Positions 36,578-49,000 are shown, counted from the first letter of the stretch. The stretch is DNA of 64,000 nucleotides from Karstenula rhodostoma CBS 690.94 (GCA_010093485.1 MU001501.1:1443052-1507051); one strand, 5' to 3'. The notes: generated from the sequence alone by a model not told the origin. A program made the numbers and translations.

Positions 36578-39500
36578 TCAAGCCCTCGACACACACTCAG
36601 TCAGCGCAGTCCACCCCTCGACCCGCCACGGCGCAAGCACCACACCCCGCTGCGCATCTCCCACAGCCCCAGTCCCCACCACCGCATCCGCCAACCCCCG
36701 CGCATCCAACCCACCCACAGGCGGCACACTCCTTCCCGCCGTCTCCCTAGCCATCACCGCCGCGAACGCGCCCTCCTCCGCCGCCCCAGCCAACTCCTTC
36801 CACCCGTTGTGCTTCCACGGCGCGAGCATGACGCTGCGCCTCGCCTCATCCAGCCCGTTGTCCTCCCCACCAAGGAACACGGAAATGGCTTCGACGACCT
36901 TCTCCACGCGCGCGAGGTCAGACGGCGACACATCCGCAGCCGTGCGCAGCGCATCGAGATCCTCCTTTACCGCCGCCATGGTGTCCTCGTCGCCGTCCGC
37001 GACCGCCATCGCACCGAGCAGCGTCACAATGCCTACGTGGCGCCCGTGCGTCTCCACGGCGGTGAAGAGCTGCTCGCGCGCAACGTCCTTTTCGTTGTCG
37101 CCGCCTTTGGCCCACAGGACTTCGGCGAGGAGGCAGATGATGTCGGGATCGGAGTTCGTGGCGGAGAGACACGTGCGGAAGTAGGGGATTGCAGCGTCGA
37201 GGTCGCCGTGGAAGTAGTGCGCGAGGCCGGCAGTGAGGCGCGCCGACAGGGTTGTTTTGTCGAGTGCAGCGGGGGAGAGCACGGCGGCGTTGGTCTGCGT
37301 GTCGAAGTCGGAGAGGAGCTCGAGGGCTGTCTCGGCTTCCTCGACGGCGGGGCCGTAGGAGCCTGTTGCGAGGAGGTTGCGTGCGAGGTCATTCTTTGCT
37401 TTGGCGAAGCGAACGAGGGCCGAGAGCGACTCGGAGGTTTCGTAGTCTTGCTCTGCGACTTCGCAGATGGTGGTGAGGGCTTGGATGGCGGAGTCGTGGT
37501 TGCCGATGCGCTCGAGGAAGAGGGCGGCGAGGTGCTTATGCGGGATGTCGTATGGGGCTTGGAAACCTAGCTGGTGGAGGGCGAACAAGGGCTGTATGAG
37601 GTTGGTGATGTTGCTCGATGCGGAGGGCGAGGAGATCAGGAAATCAAAGGTCGATACGGCGTATTGGCGCTTTGTGATTAATGACGAAGAGTCGGAAAGC
37701 TCAAATGCGTGTGTGAAGTGCGAAAGCGCTTCGTTTGTCTCGCCAAAGAGTAGGGCGACGATGCCTTCTCCTACCCATGCCAACGCGTAGTCTGGATCCG
37801 TAGACTGTGCACGAGAAAAGGCTTGGTGTGCGAGCTCGGTATCGTTTTGAAGGAGGTAAAGCGTGCCCAGATTAGTCCATGCGCGAACGCTTCGCTCATT
37901 CAGATGTAGAGACCGGACGAGAGCATGTTGAGCGACTTTGGGGTTGAGTGTCGTAGTGATGACACCTAGGGAGTTCCAGAACTCAGAGTTGCCGGCCTCG
38001 AGCTCAATGGCTCGCTTGAAGCACCGCATTGCGGCTCGGAGATACGTGGTGAGGCTCGAATCTTGGGTGACTTCCTGCTCCAGGCAGACGTGGGCACGGT
38101 ATTCGGTCCAGCCCAGGTTGTACCAAGCAACGGCTTGCGCATGGATGTCGTGCGCACAGCTTGCAATTGCTCGTTTGTGCGCAAGTATCGATGCTCTCAA
38201 CACTGTCGCTATGGTTGAGGATTTCTCCGATGAGAGAGTAGCCAGATCGCTAGCCCCAATGCCGTCAACGTCTTTATGAGCATCCAGATCCAGCTCGATG
38301 TCCGACTTGCTGTTGAGGAGTTGGGCCACCTGGCTCCCCGGATATTGCTGCAGCTTCTCTTGAACCCAGGTGAATATGCTTAGAGCATCGCCAACAGCTT
38401 TCCACAGATTGAATGCATCGGGTTTATACTCCGTGATTGTGAGGGCAACATGGATAGCCCTCGTCGCACTGTCTGCCGCCTCACCAAAGAAGCCGGTTTC
38501 GATGCACCGCCAGCCCTTCTCTACCAGCGTCTGGACTAGTGCGATCGAAACTCCAAACTCCTGAGACCGCTCTTTGAGGACCTCTTCATATCCTTCAATG
38601 GCCTCGTTATACTCGCTGAGTTCGCGGTTGACGTTTGCCAGCATGTACTTCGCGAACCAGCCCTCGCTGTCCGCTTTCTTGATTGTTACACCTTCGGAAG
38701 GATTCTCAGCATAGTTGAAGGCTTTCGCGGCAGAGTTGTAGCGACCCGAGTTATGGTAGCTCTCGCCGAGACCAATGTACGAATGGTAGTCGTCGGGACT
38801 GATGCGGAGAGCCGATAGAAAAGAAACAATGCTCTTCTGGTACTCCTGCTTGTTCATCTGCACTACTCCAAGCGCGGAGAATGGCCAGCTGACGCTCTTC
38901 TTCTTCGAACCCGGCGCGGTCTTGACCTTCCCGGAGTCTACCACCCTCTGTGATATCACCTCCACGATGTCCCATTCACCTTGGTTGGCAAACAGACGCG
39001 CCAATCTTTCCGCTGCAACAATCTCTGAAGGCGAAAGCTCAAAGGCTTTCTGGAAACACTGTCTCGCGCGCCTTTTGTCTTTGTTGTACTCCTCGTAGAA
39101 GATACCGAGCTTAGTGTATGCGGGTGCAAAGTTAGGGTTGGCCTTGATGGCAGCCAAATACTTCGCGTAAGGCCCGGCACGGTCGCGACGGGCTGCTTTG
39201 GACGGATCAAGCTCCCACATGCAAACGCCTATCCTATACAGTGTTTGCGCTCGGAGCTCGCGGCCTCGCGGTTTCGATGCGTCTAGCTGGGGGTACTCAA
39301 GGTAGTCTTGAAGTCTTGAGAGACCGGCCTGGTAGTCGCCACTGAGCGCCTGGCACCAGGCTGCCTCTGCGCCGATGCGGCCATTTGCTGGGTCCTGCTT
39401 CAGTGCTTGCTCAAGAAATTCGAAGGCATTAGCATATTCCTCCTCCTCTTCCAGAATGAGTCCGATACCGATCAAAGCTGCAGTGAACTGGGGCTTTCGC

Positions 39501-40049
39501 TTCAATATTGCCTCAAAGATGCCTTTTGCCTCGGGATGATTCCTTGGGGTCTGGTAGTAGACCAGTGCTGTTGCCAATGTGCTGTTCAGTGCGTCTCGCA
39601 TCCTTTTGAAGTCAGCTCAGGCCTCAGCACCAGAGGAGTGATTGCTACCTCTGAAACGACAAGTCTGTCCTCTTCGCTTCGGTGGCCGCAAGCCGCAGGC
39701 CTTTCCGTGTAATCTCAACAGCGCTCTCATACTCTTCCAGATACAGATAGAACTCTCCAAGAAGACAGTGCGCAAGTGCTGAGTTCTTGGCGTTCTCAAT
39801 GCCCTCGGTCATCAACATCAAGCAATCTTCTTGTGTGAGTGGCTCATTCTGGCTGAGCGATACCCCACCCTCGCTCAAATCTGGGGCGTCGGCACTCTCG
39901 ACTTTAAGAGGATACCGGGACAAGCCGCTGCTCAAGTAGCCAGTCACTACTTTTGAGAGACCCTCGTTGGGGAAAAGCTCGACATATTGGCGTAACGTCT
40001 GGATGTCCAGGTCTAGGAAGTCATGTGCGCTGTTTGCGTGTGACGCCAT
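36578..40049 (-). CDS. SKI3: C-terminal part of Ski3 (superkiller TPR protein), separated by inversion
   Basis: Exons 40,049-39,649 and 39,602-36,578 (intron 46 bp) give 1141 residues. The start is MASHANSAHDF, the only ATG in frame; the frame opens further but only with TTG. From LRQYVELFPNEGLSKV onward the protein follows Ski3 in order: the LYYQ-x-PRNHPEAK segment, LIGIGLILEEEEEY, AKYLAAIKANPNFAPAYTKLGI and the typical C-terminal LAPW-x-VEGW repeats. TPR helices run through most of the length. Ski3 is the scaffold of the cytoplasmic Ski2-Ski3-Ski8 complex, which feeds mRNA to the exosome. The first third of normal Ski3 is missing here and is encoded by the divergent + strand gene at 40,366-41,281. 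Together they make 1428 residues, about the size of intact Ski3 (1432 in yeast). Confidence 0.85.
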
Positions 40050-40365
40050 TGGAAGTAAATTCGGAAAGAACACCAGCAAATGGATAGAACCGGCCGGAAA
40101 GCAAGCAGATAGCGAGGGTCGAACAACTATGCGTGCCCTGAGAGCGCGTGGAGTGAAAGATCAGTGGACGTATAAGCTAGTGGGGCGTCGAAGTGTCAAT
40201 ATGAGGCTTATAGGGCTGAATTAAGCTTTGCCTAGCGCGGGGAACGTCATACATTGCACCCAGTCGCCCGCCCACCCACGCGTCTCCCCGCGTCCATGGC
40301 AAACAAATGATCCTTTGCGCGCATTGCGCTCCACCTGCCACCTCCAGTCCCTTCGATTATCCGCC
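40050..40365. promoter_or_regulatory. Divergent promoter between the two SKI3 halves
   Basis: 316 bp between the two start codons. Under the inversion model this contains the original SKI3 promoter, now next to the N-terminal half and firing in the opposite direction. The C-terminal half must use this stretch as a newly acquired or bidirectional promoter. No TATA box or factor site is claimed. Confidence 0.5.
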
Positions 40366-41281
40366 ATGTCCACCAAAGCAGCGCTCAAAGCCGCCAAGGC
40401 AGCCATCGACGCCAAAAAGTGGGATGAAGCCATCGAGCAAGCGAACGCGGTACTCGCAAAGGACCCCGAGAACTACTTCGCGAAGCTTTTCATAGGGCGC
40501 GCGCAGGACGGCCTTGGAAAACTAGATTCGGCTGCACAGGCATACAACGATGCGACAAAGATCAAGCCCCAGGATCCGCAGGCATGGTTAGGACTGAGGG
40601 GCTTGTACCAGAAGCAGGGAAAGGCGAAGGTGGACGAGCGGATCGATGTCGAGCTGCAGTTGGCGCAGATATACGCAGAGCTGTATGTTGTGTTCTCCGG
40701 ACAATGCTATCGAGAGCAGCTTCTAACCTTCTAGTGACGATGCACACAAGGCGCAGACCGCCATCGACAGCCTCGTCGACCACGCAAGAAAATACGGAAC
40801 AAAGCAGCAATACGCCCGCGCCCTCGCCACACAGACTCCCACTTCGCCCATTTACTCCTATCTCGAGGGCCGCCTACCCCAACCCGCCGCAGTCTACACG
40901 CGCCTCGCTGAGATCTACGAAGGCGAAGAAACGGCTACTATCAAGCATCAGATTGACGAGCGCAGGTCCAGGCTCGGCGCGACACTCGAGGGCACGAAAA
41001 CAGAAGTAAAAAACGAGGTATATGGGTCAAGCCCATTGGAGGATATCTACCAGAATATCGTGGATTGGACGGGCGACGATACGCTGAGGAGGGAATACGA
41101 GGAGAAGCTGCTGCAGAGAGCATACGATACGCTGCTCGTGTTACCAGCCGGAAAGAAGGACGCCAAGAGGGAGAAGGTCATCAAGCTGGCGCACGACATG
41201 GTTATCATCAGGCACCCGTATCCGCTTGCTTGGCAGATAGAGCTCGAGTGGAGATCGGGGCTTGCGGTGGAGGCGTATTGA
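40366..41281 (+). CDS. SKI3: N-terminal part of Ski3, separated by inversion
   Basis: Exons 40,366-40,682 and 40,735-41,281 (intron 52 bp, CTTCTAAC branch site) give 287 residues. It starts in a good context (CCGCCATGTCC) with MSTKAALKAAKAAID, the normal Ski3 N-terminus. It continues with TPRs (AAQAYNDATKIKPQDPQAW), KYGTKQQYARALA, YLEGRLPQPAAVYTRLAEI, SPLEDIYQNIVDWT and the basic VIIRHPYPLAWQIELEW segment. There the Ski3 homology stops: the frame ends six residues after the LEWRSG. Intact Ski3 would continue with the LRQYVELFP block that opens the - strand gene 1.2 kb away. In yeast this region belongs to the N-terminal arm. Whether the two polypeptides reassemble is unknown. Confidence 0.85.
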
Positions 41282-41416
41282 GACACAGCCAAAGTGGAAA
41301 GGAATCATGTTCGAGTGGCTTCTCGAATCCGTATATTTCAGGATACTTGACACCATAAAATCACATTGCAGAACTCATGTCCATCCCTGAACGCCACCCA
41401 TGCATGCTTTCGTGCA

Positions 41417-41991
41417 CTAGCCAGTCGCATTGACGACCCTCCTCTTCTCCTCGGCCGAATAGATGCTCGAACCCTGCCTCAAGGCATGCACTAGCATCGG
41501 CAAACTGCTAGCCTTGAAGTCCTGCGCGTCGCGAACTTTGACGAGGTCATCCGCAAGCTCTGCTGTGATCTTCTTCAAGTAGATGGATGAAAATTCCTCT
41601 GGGTCCTTTTGCGGTGCTTTCGCTTTTGCTGCTGCTGGAGCTGGAGCTGAAGCTGGTGCAGGTGACGGCGACGCAGATGAATGTGAAGACGGTGCATCAT
41701 GTGCGTCTGTCATGGGAATGTCGTCATCTTGAGGAGTGGGTGCAGGCTAGAAAGGTGAGCCCAAGTCACAGAGGGTTAAATCTATAGACGGCCTTACCAC
41801 TTGTTTGCTCTTTTTGGGCTTCTTGGTGCTCTGCTGGGGCGTGTCGCTGTCGCTTTCTGAAGACGAGACTTCGACTGCAAACGTTAATCACGTCCCTTCA
41901 GGAATATGGACGACGTACCCTGAGTTCGGCTCTTGCTCTTCTTCTTACGGCCTCTCTTTTCTGCGAATGCTGATCCTCTTGCTGGCGCCAT
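41417..41991 (-). CDS. RSA3: Ribosome assembly protein 3
   Basis: Exons 41,991-41,919, 41,874-41,798 and 41,746-41,417 give 159 residues. The N-terminus is a basic stretch (EKRGRKKKSKSR) fitting a nucleolar protein, then an acidic Ser/Asp run and an Ala/Pro-rich linker. The C-terminal Rsa3 domain (about residues 95-155) shows FSSIYLKKITAELADDL, DFKASSLPMLVHALRQG and the final EEKRRVV. Yeast Rsa3 acts with the Dbp6 group in early pre-60S assembly. The C-terminal domain is encoded in the last exon; the first two exons are inferred from splice sites with good GTACGT and GTAAGG donors. It is convergent with the SKI3 N-terminal gene. Confidence 0.8.
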
Positions 41992-42720
41992 GTTGCGATG
42001 TTTTTTGAGAAGTTCAAAAAAAGCTGAGAATGAATGAGAGGCTTATCTTATCGGCACGTGATTGTATAATTAGGTATAGCGTGACTTCTCTACGACGTGC
42101 CTTTCTCCTCCTGCATTTCATACCGCTCACAACATTAGATCATCATTGACAAGGTTGTCTCGATCTCATTATAATGTCGGCTAATTATCACCTGACCGCA
42201 GATACTCCAGGGCTACCATGCACAGCCTCAGCTGAACTCCAAGCGGCTTCAAACACACTCCCATTCGCCTTGATCTACTTACCTGGTGTCAACCCCAATC
42301 TCATTCCTTCTGCTGGTTCGATTTGTCTTGTGATGCCTACCAGCCAGAATACGGACTCGTCCTTCCTTGCGAGACTCAAGAGCCTCGAGCTGTTCAAAGT
42401 GCCGGCTATTGTATCTTCTGTTTGAACGACTTTTTAATATAGGCCAAGCTTTGCAAGAAGATAACCTTGAGTGCGGACGAGGTTCTCAACCTGGTCGAAT
42501 TTGAAGTGGTCATGCAGAATAATAACGACAGCACAAATCACTCAAATTTCATAGTTCTCGCACGACATTGAGGTAACGCAGCATGACATTCAGGGTTTAA
42601 CGGTTCACATAGATCGCGTCCAGTGAGAGCCTACAATGATATAAGATACGAAATCATAGACTGCACAATTTTCCCAACGAAATCTGGTACTCCGATACGA
42701 TTACCCTACTATTTCCAAGC
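41992..42720. other. Intergenic, one weak small open frame
   Basis: An 83-codon + frame at 42,174-42,425 starts with ATG but has no recognised domain or homologue pattern, so I do not call it. The rest holds the RSA3 promoter and the 3' flank of the F-box gene. Confidence 0.4.
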
Positions 42721-44200
42721 CTAGTTCCCGTGTCCTTCCAAATGCTTCATCAGCGGATTCACATAGATTCCTGGAACGTCTTCATCTTGCAACAACAACA
42801 CCGAACTATCCCTGATGTATATCTTTTTCAACAGCGGGGTGTATTCACTAGGCGTATCTCGAATTCTCGATACGAGTTCCTTTTCCTCCTCCGTGAAAGA
42901 TCCAGTAAGACATAGCTTTTCGAGAGATTCTGGAAGGACGCTGCGCACGTCAAAGCCGTTGTCCGCGCCCGCAGTCTCGTGGTCTTCTTCGTAGAAGCCG
43001 CCATCAGACTTCTCCTCGTTATCGAATAAAATCGTGTCTGTTGGCCAAAGGAGGTGCCAGTCGATTCGGAGCGTTTTCAGCTTCTGAAATCCGCGGAGAG
43101 AAACCTCGGGAATGTCTTCCTCAAACTGCGCGATGGCACTGTATCAGTATCCTGGTCTTTCTCGAAGTAACAAATATACGTACATCATCCCCATATTCAG
43201 GTGTTTCAAACAGCAGATGCTGGAGGGAGTGGCCCACATGCTGCACAAGCGCCTTCAAATCTTGCTTTGGCATGGGGGTAACACTTTCATCCACTGTTGC
43301 GCCAGCGAGGTCATAGCTGAACCTTTCCAGAAACGGCGTGTTGCTGACGATTGCCTCGAGCGCAGCTGTCTCGAAACGCGAATAGTGGAACACCAACTCG
43401 GTAGCGTTTGACTTTGGCAGCTGTTCTGGCAAAACCAGGCCTGGCTCAACGTCTCCGCCCATGGCGTTGGCGACAAAGTTGCGTACGCTGGGAATCGCGC
43501 AGAAATACTGACACCATTCCACGTCGCAACTCCCTTCAGTGTCCCAATGCGCGACTGCCACGGTAGTAAGGTGCTGGAACGGCAGCTGCGGCGCCAGTAC
43601 GGGGTCGTTATACGCCACTGCGGCAGCGCACAAGCATCTGCAGAAAACGGCGCTCATTTCCAGGTCCGTGAAGCGGAAGGCCTTGAGGTAGGGCATATGC
43701 TGCACAAGCATTACGATGATGGGCTCTGAAGAGCCGTTCAAGACGTATTCGTCCCACTCGCTAGGACCAGGTACGACATGTCCTAGATCCACAGACCGGT
43801 AAAGGTCTTGAACCTGTTCTCCAGCACCAGCGAAGCGGTCGACGTCCTCCTGGAGTAGTTTCGCGCTTTGAGCCGTGAGCTGGAAATCATGCGCGGCATC
43901 TCCGTCCAAGTATATCGCGCGAGAGCTGGGCAGATTCATCTCGCGAACATACTCGCCAACATTTGGGTCGTTCAAGATCTCTTTCAACTTATCCCATAGG
44001 ATGTGATTCTGGTATGGATAGGAGGCGTCCCTGGCATCGATCACACGATTTTCGGCGAAGAGTCGTTTGTGCTTCTGAACGATGGTGTTGCAGAGGTTCC
44101 AATGCGCTTTGCACGTGAGCGCGAGGTCGAAGCTTGAAAACGGGCCCAGGAGCTCAGCGATTGTGATAGTCAATTCTGGCGGAAGTGAGCGGAGAGCCAT
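42721..44200 (-). CDS. F-box-like protein
   Basis: Exons 44,200-43,184 and 43,125-42,721 (intron 58 bp) give 473 residues. The N-terminus (residues 4-45) has the F-box pattern LPPELTITIAELL...DLALTCKAHWNL, which would bind Skp1 in an SCF ubiquitin ligase. The middle has loosely leucine-rich segments (LPFQHLTTVAV, LPKSNATELVFHYS, TPFLERFSYDL), as in fungal F-box/LRR proteins that select substrates. Two acceptors are possible; only the second one (GCGCAG before TTTGAG) keeps the frame open to the end. Fungal genomes have dozens of such genes with unknown targets. Confidence 0.7.
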
Positions 44201-44843
44201 CTCGAAGGGCTGAGATTTTTGGTGTCGCAGAAAAGGAGCGTTTAGAAAGGGAAGCAATAAGGGATGAGAGGGTGCAGGCTCTCGATTACGTAATGTTATT
44301 GGGTCTTTGTGATTGGTTCAAGGCTCACTGATGTAGGTTAGTTTAGGCGGCAGTTGTGTAGACACTAATCGGTGCATTCTAACAGTTTTTGGACTATACC
44401 AACACTTTGATTTCCGATCTACGGACTATTACGCGAAAACCTTTGATGGTACATGTGCCCTTTTACAGCCAACTTTAGCATCTCTTTGTTCACGCATTTG
44501 TCAACTTTCACGTCATTAATAAAATCAAGCAGTCGTATTTGCTGGTGTTGCGCTCCGCAAGTTTGTACGCGTATAAGTTTGATGTGCATCGTGCCTAAAT
44601 CAGAATGTCCAAGACAGCTATGGTCAACTGTCTCAACTTCGACCTTGCTGTTCAGCACAGGCCAAAGCAGCGCTCACGCCTTTATGAGTAGACCTTTCTA
44701 GACTCCGCATTTAATCAAAGTGCACCGCTTCTGTTCGCTCGCAACACCCACCACACGCAACATACTGTATAGACCACCTCAAGACTTAGGACTATCAACC
44801 CCGAAACACACGACTATACTCATAACTCCTCAAGCCTCGCAAC
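44201..44843. other. Divergent intergenic region
   Basis: Separates the F-box gene (-) and the next gene (+). No gene or RNA recognised. Confidence 0.5.
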
Positions 44844-45899
44844 ATGTCAAGTCAAGGTTCTGTAGCGAGCGACTTCATGTCTTCGAGTCAGACCCCGATC
44901 TTCAACCAGGAGTCCGTACAAGATACTCACAATGTGCCTAATCCGAACGCAGGGTCGTCTTATCGCAAGCGGAAGCGCGGATCTAGCCCCGACGTCCTCG
45001 CGAACTCAAGTCAGGTCACCGTGACGTCGTCCCACAAGCGCAAGACGCCTCAAACTACACCCACGAAGCCCGTCCCGAGGTACGTGCTGTCTTCCAACAC
45101 AGCCAACAGCGCAAATCGCAGAACTAACACCTGCAGTATCCCCACCAGCAGATATCTCCAACTACAAGCGCGCGGCACAGACGAAGTATTCAAGATGAAC
45201 GAAGCCACCCTCGCCAAAACATCCGACCTATTCAAGTACAAGCTCTATCACTCAACTCGACCCTCCTCCTCCCCCGCTCCCGCCCCCGGAGCTAACGACA
45301 ACCCTCCCGAAACAGACCAACCACCCAGCAGCCAGCCCCCCAACACGCTAATCCCCTCAACCCCCATCTCCCCCGCCTCCCCCGTCGTCCGCCTCAACAC
45401 CACCTCCCAAGCCCTCTTCCTCTACTGCCTCTGGGTCGTCGCACCCCCCGACCGCCTTTCGCTGTACCTCGACTCGACGATCCCGCGCCCCAGCTACACC
45501 TTCACCATCTACCTCTACGAAGCCTTCCTGCTCGCCCTCGAACTCAAAGACACCACCTTCCTCCACCATCTCATCACCGTTATCCTAAAGGACGAGGAGG
45601 CTGGCTGGCCCGGCGAGGCGGAGATTGCGTGGGTGTATGAGAATACGGGCCCGGGACATGCGCTGAGGCGGTTTGTGGTGGATTGTACATTGACGTGGGC
45701 AGATGAGGCGGTGGGGAAGTGGGGCGCGTGGGTAAGGAGGACGCCGGCTGAGTTTGTGGTGGATGTTAGTTGTAGGATGCTGGAGTTGGGGAAGGGGAAG
45801 TGGGGTTGGATGAAGACGAACGTGGCTACGAAGTATACGTGTGGGGTGTGGTGGTCGGAGGATTATCTGGACAGAGCACTGGAGGGAGGAGAGGAGTAG
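44844..45899 (+). CDS. Hypothetical protein with basic nuclear-type signal
   Basis: Exons 44,844-45,079 and 45,137-45,899 (intron 57 bp, AACTAACAC branch site) give 332 residues. The first 80 residues are Ser/Thr-rich with YRKRKRG and SHKRK, likely nuclear localisation signals. Then come a Pro-rich linker and a folded C-terminal half with many Trp and aromatic residues (LFLYCLWVV, YTFTIYLYEAFLLALELKD). The order - a segment with VFKMNEATLAKTSDLFKYKL, then a helix-rich part - resembles the degenerate BTB-type proteins common in Dothideomycetes, but I cannot confirm this. Function unknown. Confidence 0.6.
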   Translation: MSSQGSVASDFMSSSQTPIFNQESVQDTHNVPNPNAGSSYRKRKRGSSPDVLANSSQVTVTSSHKRKTPQTTPTKPVPRYVLSSNTANSANRRTNTCSIPTSRYLQLQARGTDEVFKMNEATLAKTSDLFKYKLYHSTRPSSSPAPAPGANDNPPETDQPPSSQPPNTLIPSTPISPASPVVRLNTTSQALFLYCLWVVAPPDRLSLYLDSTIPRPSYTFTIYLYEAFLLALELKDTTFLHHLITVILKDEEAGWPGEAEIAWVYENTGPGHALRRFVVDCTLTWADEAVGKWGAWVRRTPAEFVVDVSCRMLELGKGKWGWMKTNVATKYTCGVWWSEDYLDRALEGGEE

Positions 45900-46075
45900 G
45901 TAGAAATAGCGTTAGGAAAGGCTACGATTCGAGGAATGTCAGTTAGGTGAAGTTATCGAAGATCGGAAGCTTAGTCTAGTGATACTTCAGCGGAAATAAA
46001 TCAATGGAAGTTTTTTTTTTAAGCAGACTTCGGTTCGCCCGCAAGACGAAGCCATCTCAAACACATCCATTTCGT

Positions 46076-49000
46076 CTACTCTGTACCCCTAGCATCAGCC
46101 ACCACACTCGCCCAGAGACCCTCGACATCCACCTCTCCGCCTCCATACGTAGATTCAAAAGTCAACATTCCCAGGCTGCCCAAAAAGGGCCGCACAACCC
46201 TATCGATCAGCTCGCCTCTTGCCATCTCCACCACCTCTGCACCCTCTTCTTTCTCCAGGGCCTCCAGCAGCGGATCCAAGAACAGCCTTCTCTGCGGCTC
46301 ACCACTAACATCGTTCGCGTTATGGGTTAGCGGACGTGAAGTCGAAGCTCCCGTCGCTTGAAGGACCTGCGCAATTTCGTCTGCAAGACTAGCAGGATAT
46401 ATGGAGGTGGCGGACTCGGTCGGGTAGGCGGCGTCGATAGTGTCGCAGATGTAAAGCCACTCGATGAGCTGGAAATCGTCTGGACTAAGGATGACGAGCG
46501 CGTCCAGTAACTTGCACGCCTGAATAATGCCCGCGTTGTTGTAATGTTCCCTGTTAGTCGCCTCGGGAAGCAAGCTGCTTAGTGCGGATGTGAGTTCGGC
46601 ATTGATCATCGGCCATAAAGATGCCAGGTGGATGGAAGATGTTTTGAGGATGAGCGCACGCAGTAGTACAAGTACATCAGCGCGGGTTACTGAAGATGGC
46701 GAAGATGCTGGAGTTGCAGTTAGGAGTTCCGTTATAGAGGTCATGATGGCCGGGAGACTCGGAGTGAACGCATCTTCGACGCTGGCTAAGACAAGTAGCG
46801 CAATGCGACGGAGCGTGAGTTGCGTTTTGCGGTCTGCCTCTTGCCGCGCGGACGAGGCGCCCACGCCGAACATTATGCCCGCTGTTGTAGGCGCACTCAA
46901 CCTGCTCAACAACTCAGGTAGGCGGTCTTTATCGGAGTGTGCCCATTGCGCTAGAATGGGGAGCCAAGATTCTCTGAGCAGGGGCAGAGGTGTATTGAAG
47001 AACCGACTGTCGTTGAACGCATCGTAGAGCTCCTTCTTCCAAAACTTGTTACCTTGTGCAACTTTACCTAATGCCTGGAGCAGGTCTAGCACACCCCTCG
47101 AAACATGTTCGGGAAACGTTTTGGTGCGGAAGGTAGGGCTGATGACCGAAGTAGCAATGTTTGTCACGACGGTTGTCACGCGCTCGTTTTCTACTAGTAT
47201 GATGGGAAGGTGTGGGACGATGGCGTTCAACACAGACACTACGTCTGCAGCACGCTGCTGTGAGAGGGTGCTGTTTGTTGGAAGGGACGACTTTTCTGTT
47301 ACTTTGAAATTGCTCTGTGCGGAGTTGGGTTCTTGGAAGTGGCCCATTGGACGAGTGGTAAAGACGGCGGTGAGGATACGCTGGAATATGTCCTGTGTGC
47401 GTTAGCATCATTGGTCCGGGATTTGGGTTCAGTTACATACTGCTAGCTCTTTCCTCATTTTCCGTTGTTCGCCGAAGTTAGTGTTGTCGACCTTTTGCCC
47501 GATGACAGCCGTGAATTCGAGGAGTAGTGGCAGGATTTGCCTATGAGGAAGTGGATTCGCCAGCACATCGCGTAGAAACAGAGTGCAGTCCTGCCATATT
47601 TCGTCCATGGCATCATCTTCTAGGGATCTGGTATAGTCAATCAAAAAAGCCACCAGGTCTGTATCCGTGAGATCAGATGTCAAGGTAGACATGCGATTAG
47701 GGTCGAGGGCGTTCGGATTCGTGCGGCTGTACACAGCGTTGAAGATCGCCGGAATGGTGTGTTTGGGCTTCGACCCGTTGAGCACGTTGAGAAGACCCAC
47801 GATGGCTTCTACCTGGATGTCGTCTTTCGACGATTGCGACCACAGCACAGCAAGCGTCTCCAAGCATTCTAGCGCTTCTGCGGCGAATAGGTGCTCCAGG
47901 ATTCGCCTCGCTCGATTACGCATACGCAAAGAAGTATATCCAAATGACGAAGCCGATGTCAAATCTTGCTGTCCGATGCTAGTCGCATAACCTCCCCATG
48001 ACCAGATAGCGAAGCATATGCGCACTGTGTCCTGGAAGCACAGTAACACCGTTAGTCGGCTGTTAGCTGTTGGCGTGCGGGATTGATGTGCCTCTGATGA
48101 AAACACGCCGGATACCATGTTGCCGAAGAAACCCTGGGGCTGTTCTGGGGATTTGTTGGCGACAGACTTTGTCTCTTGCATCATGAGACGGTCATGAGCC
48201 CTAGCAAGAATCTGCTCCAATCCGTTGATGAGGGCTATGAGAGTTGATTCTGGTGAAATTTGTTCGACTGTTTCTACGACACAGAATATGTGCTTCAGCT
48301 GCTCGAAGGTCTTACGAATCTCCTTGCAGAAGCACTCCACCAGAGGGAGTAGATTCTGAAAAATCGTATCCGCAAATAGAGGGAGCACCTCAACAAGGAA
48401 ATGAACCCAGTCGTCCAACACAAGCCGACTTGATGGTGATGAGAACCCATACTTGATAATGTCTACGAGTTGAGGGGGCGGCGGTATGGGTGCCGGCTCG
48501 ACTTCGACAGACTCTCTATTCATAACCAGAGATAGCCTCGGTTTGTGAGATGCTGAGCTCTGGACTCTCTGATCTATCTGGGGTTCGTTCGGTCGAGTGA
48601 GACGTAGTCGCAGTGCATGTAGAGAGGCGCCGAGCAGAAGACTCTGTAAAGAAGGACCAGCCGATTTCAGGCGAGTCATCAAAGGAATCTCAAATTCCAA
48701 ATCCCTCAGAGCGGGCGCGAATGGACTACCGTAGATCTGGGAGATGATATCAACGGACACATGATAAAGCTCATGTAAATGTGCTGGTTTGGCTGAATCT
48801 TCTTTGGCCAGATCCAAGGAGAGAGTCTTTAAACAAGTTCTCACGATCCATTCCTGCAGCGATACCATAGGTGCTGTATCATGGAGACGTGGGACTGCCT
48901 CTTCAGCTAGCGTAGCCCAAATGTGTCGTGAAGGTCGTTTCAGAATGTTGTGGATATGTTTCAAGAAGTAAAGACATTCCTTGCTGTCATCTCCCTTTGG

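Noticed and set aside
36485..37570. 361-codon + strand open frame
   Set aside because: Antisense shadow of the SKI3 C-terminal exon; composition is low complexity.
40030..41290. Short similarity between the two inferred SKI3 inversion breakpoints (TTGCG..GTG..GCG.ATTG)
   Set aside because: The similarity is imperfect and in direct orientation, whereas repeat-mediated inversion needs inverted copies; probably chance.
42174..42425. 83-codon + strand ATG frame
   Set aside because: No recognised domain or splice partner; indistinguishable from chance.
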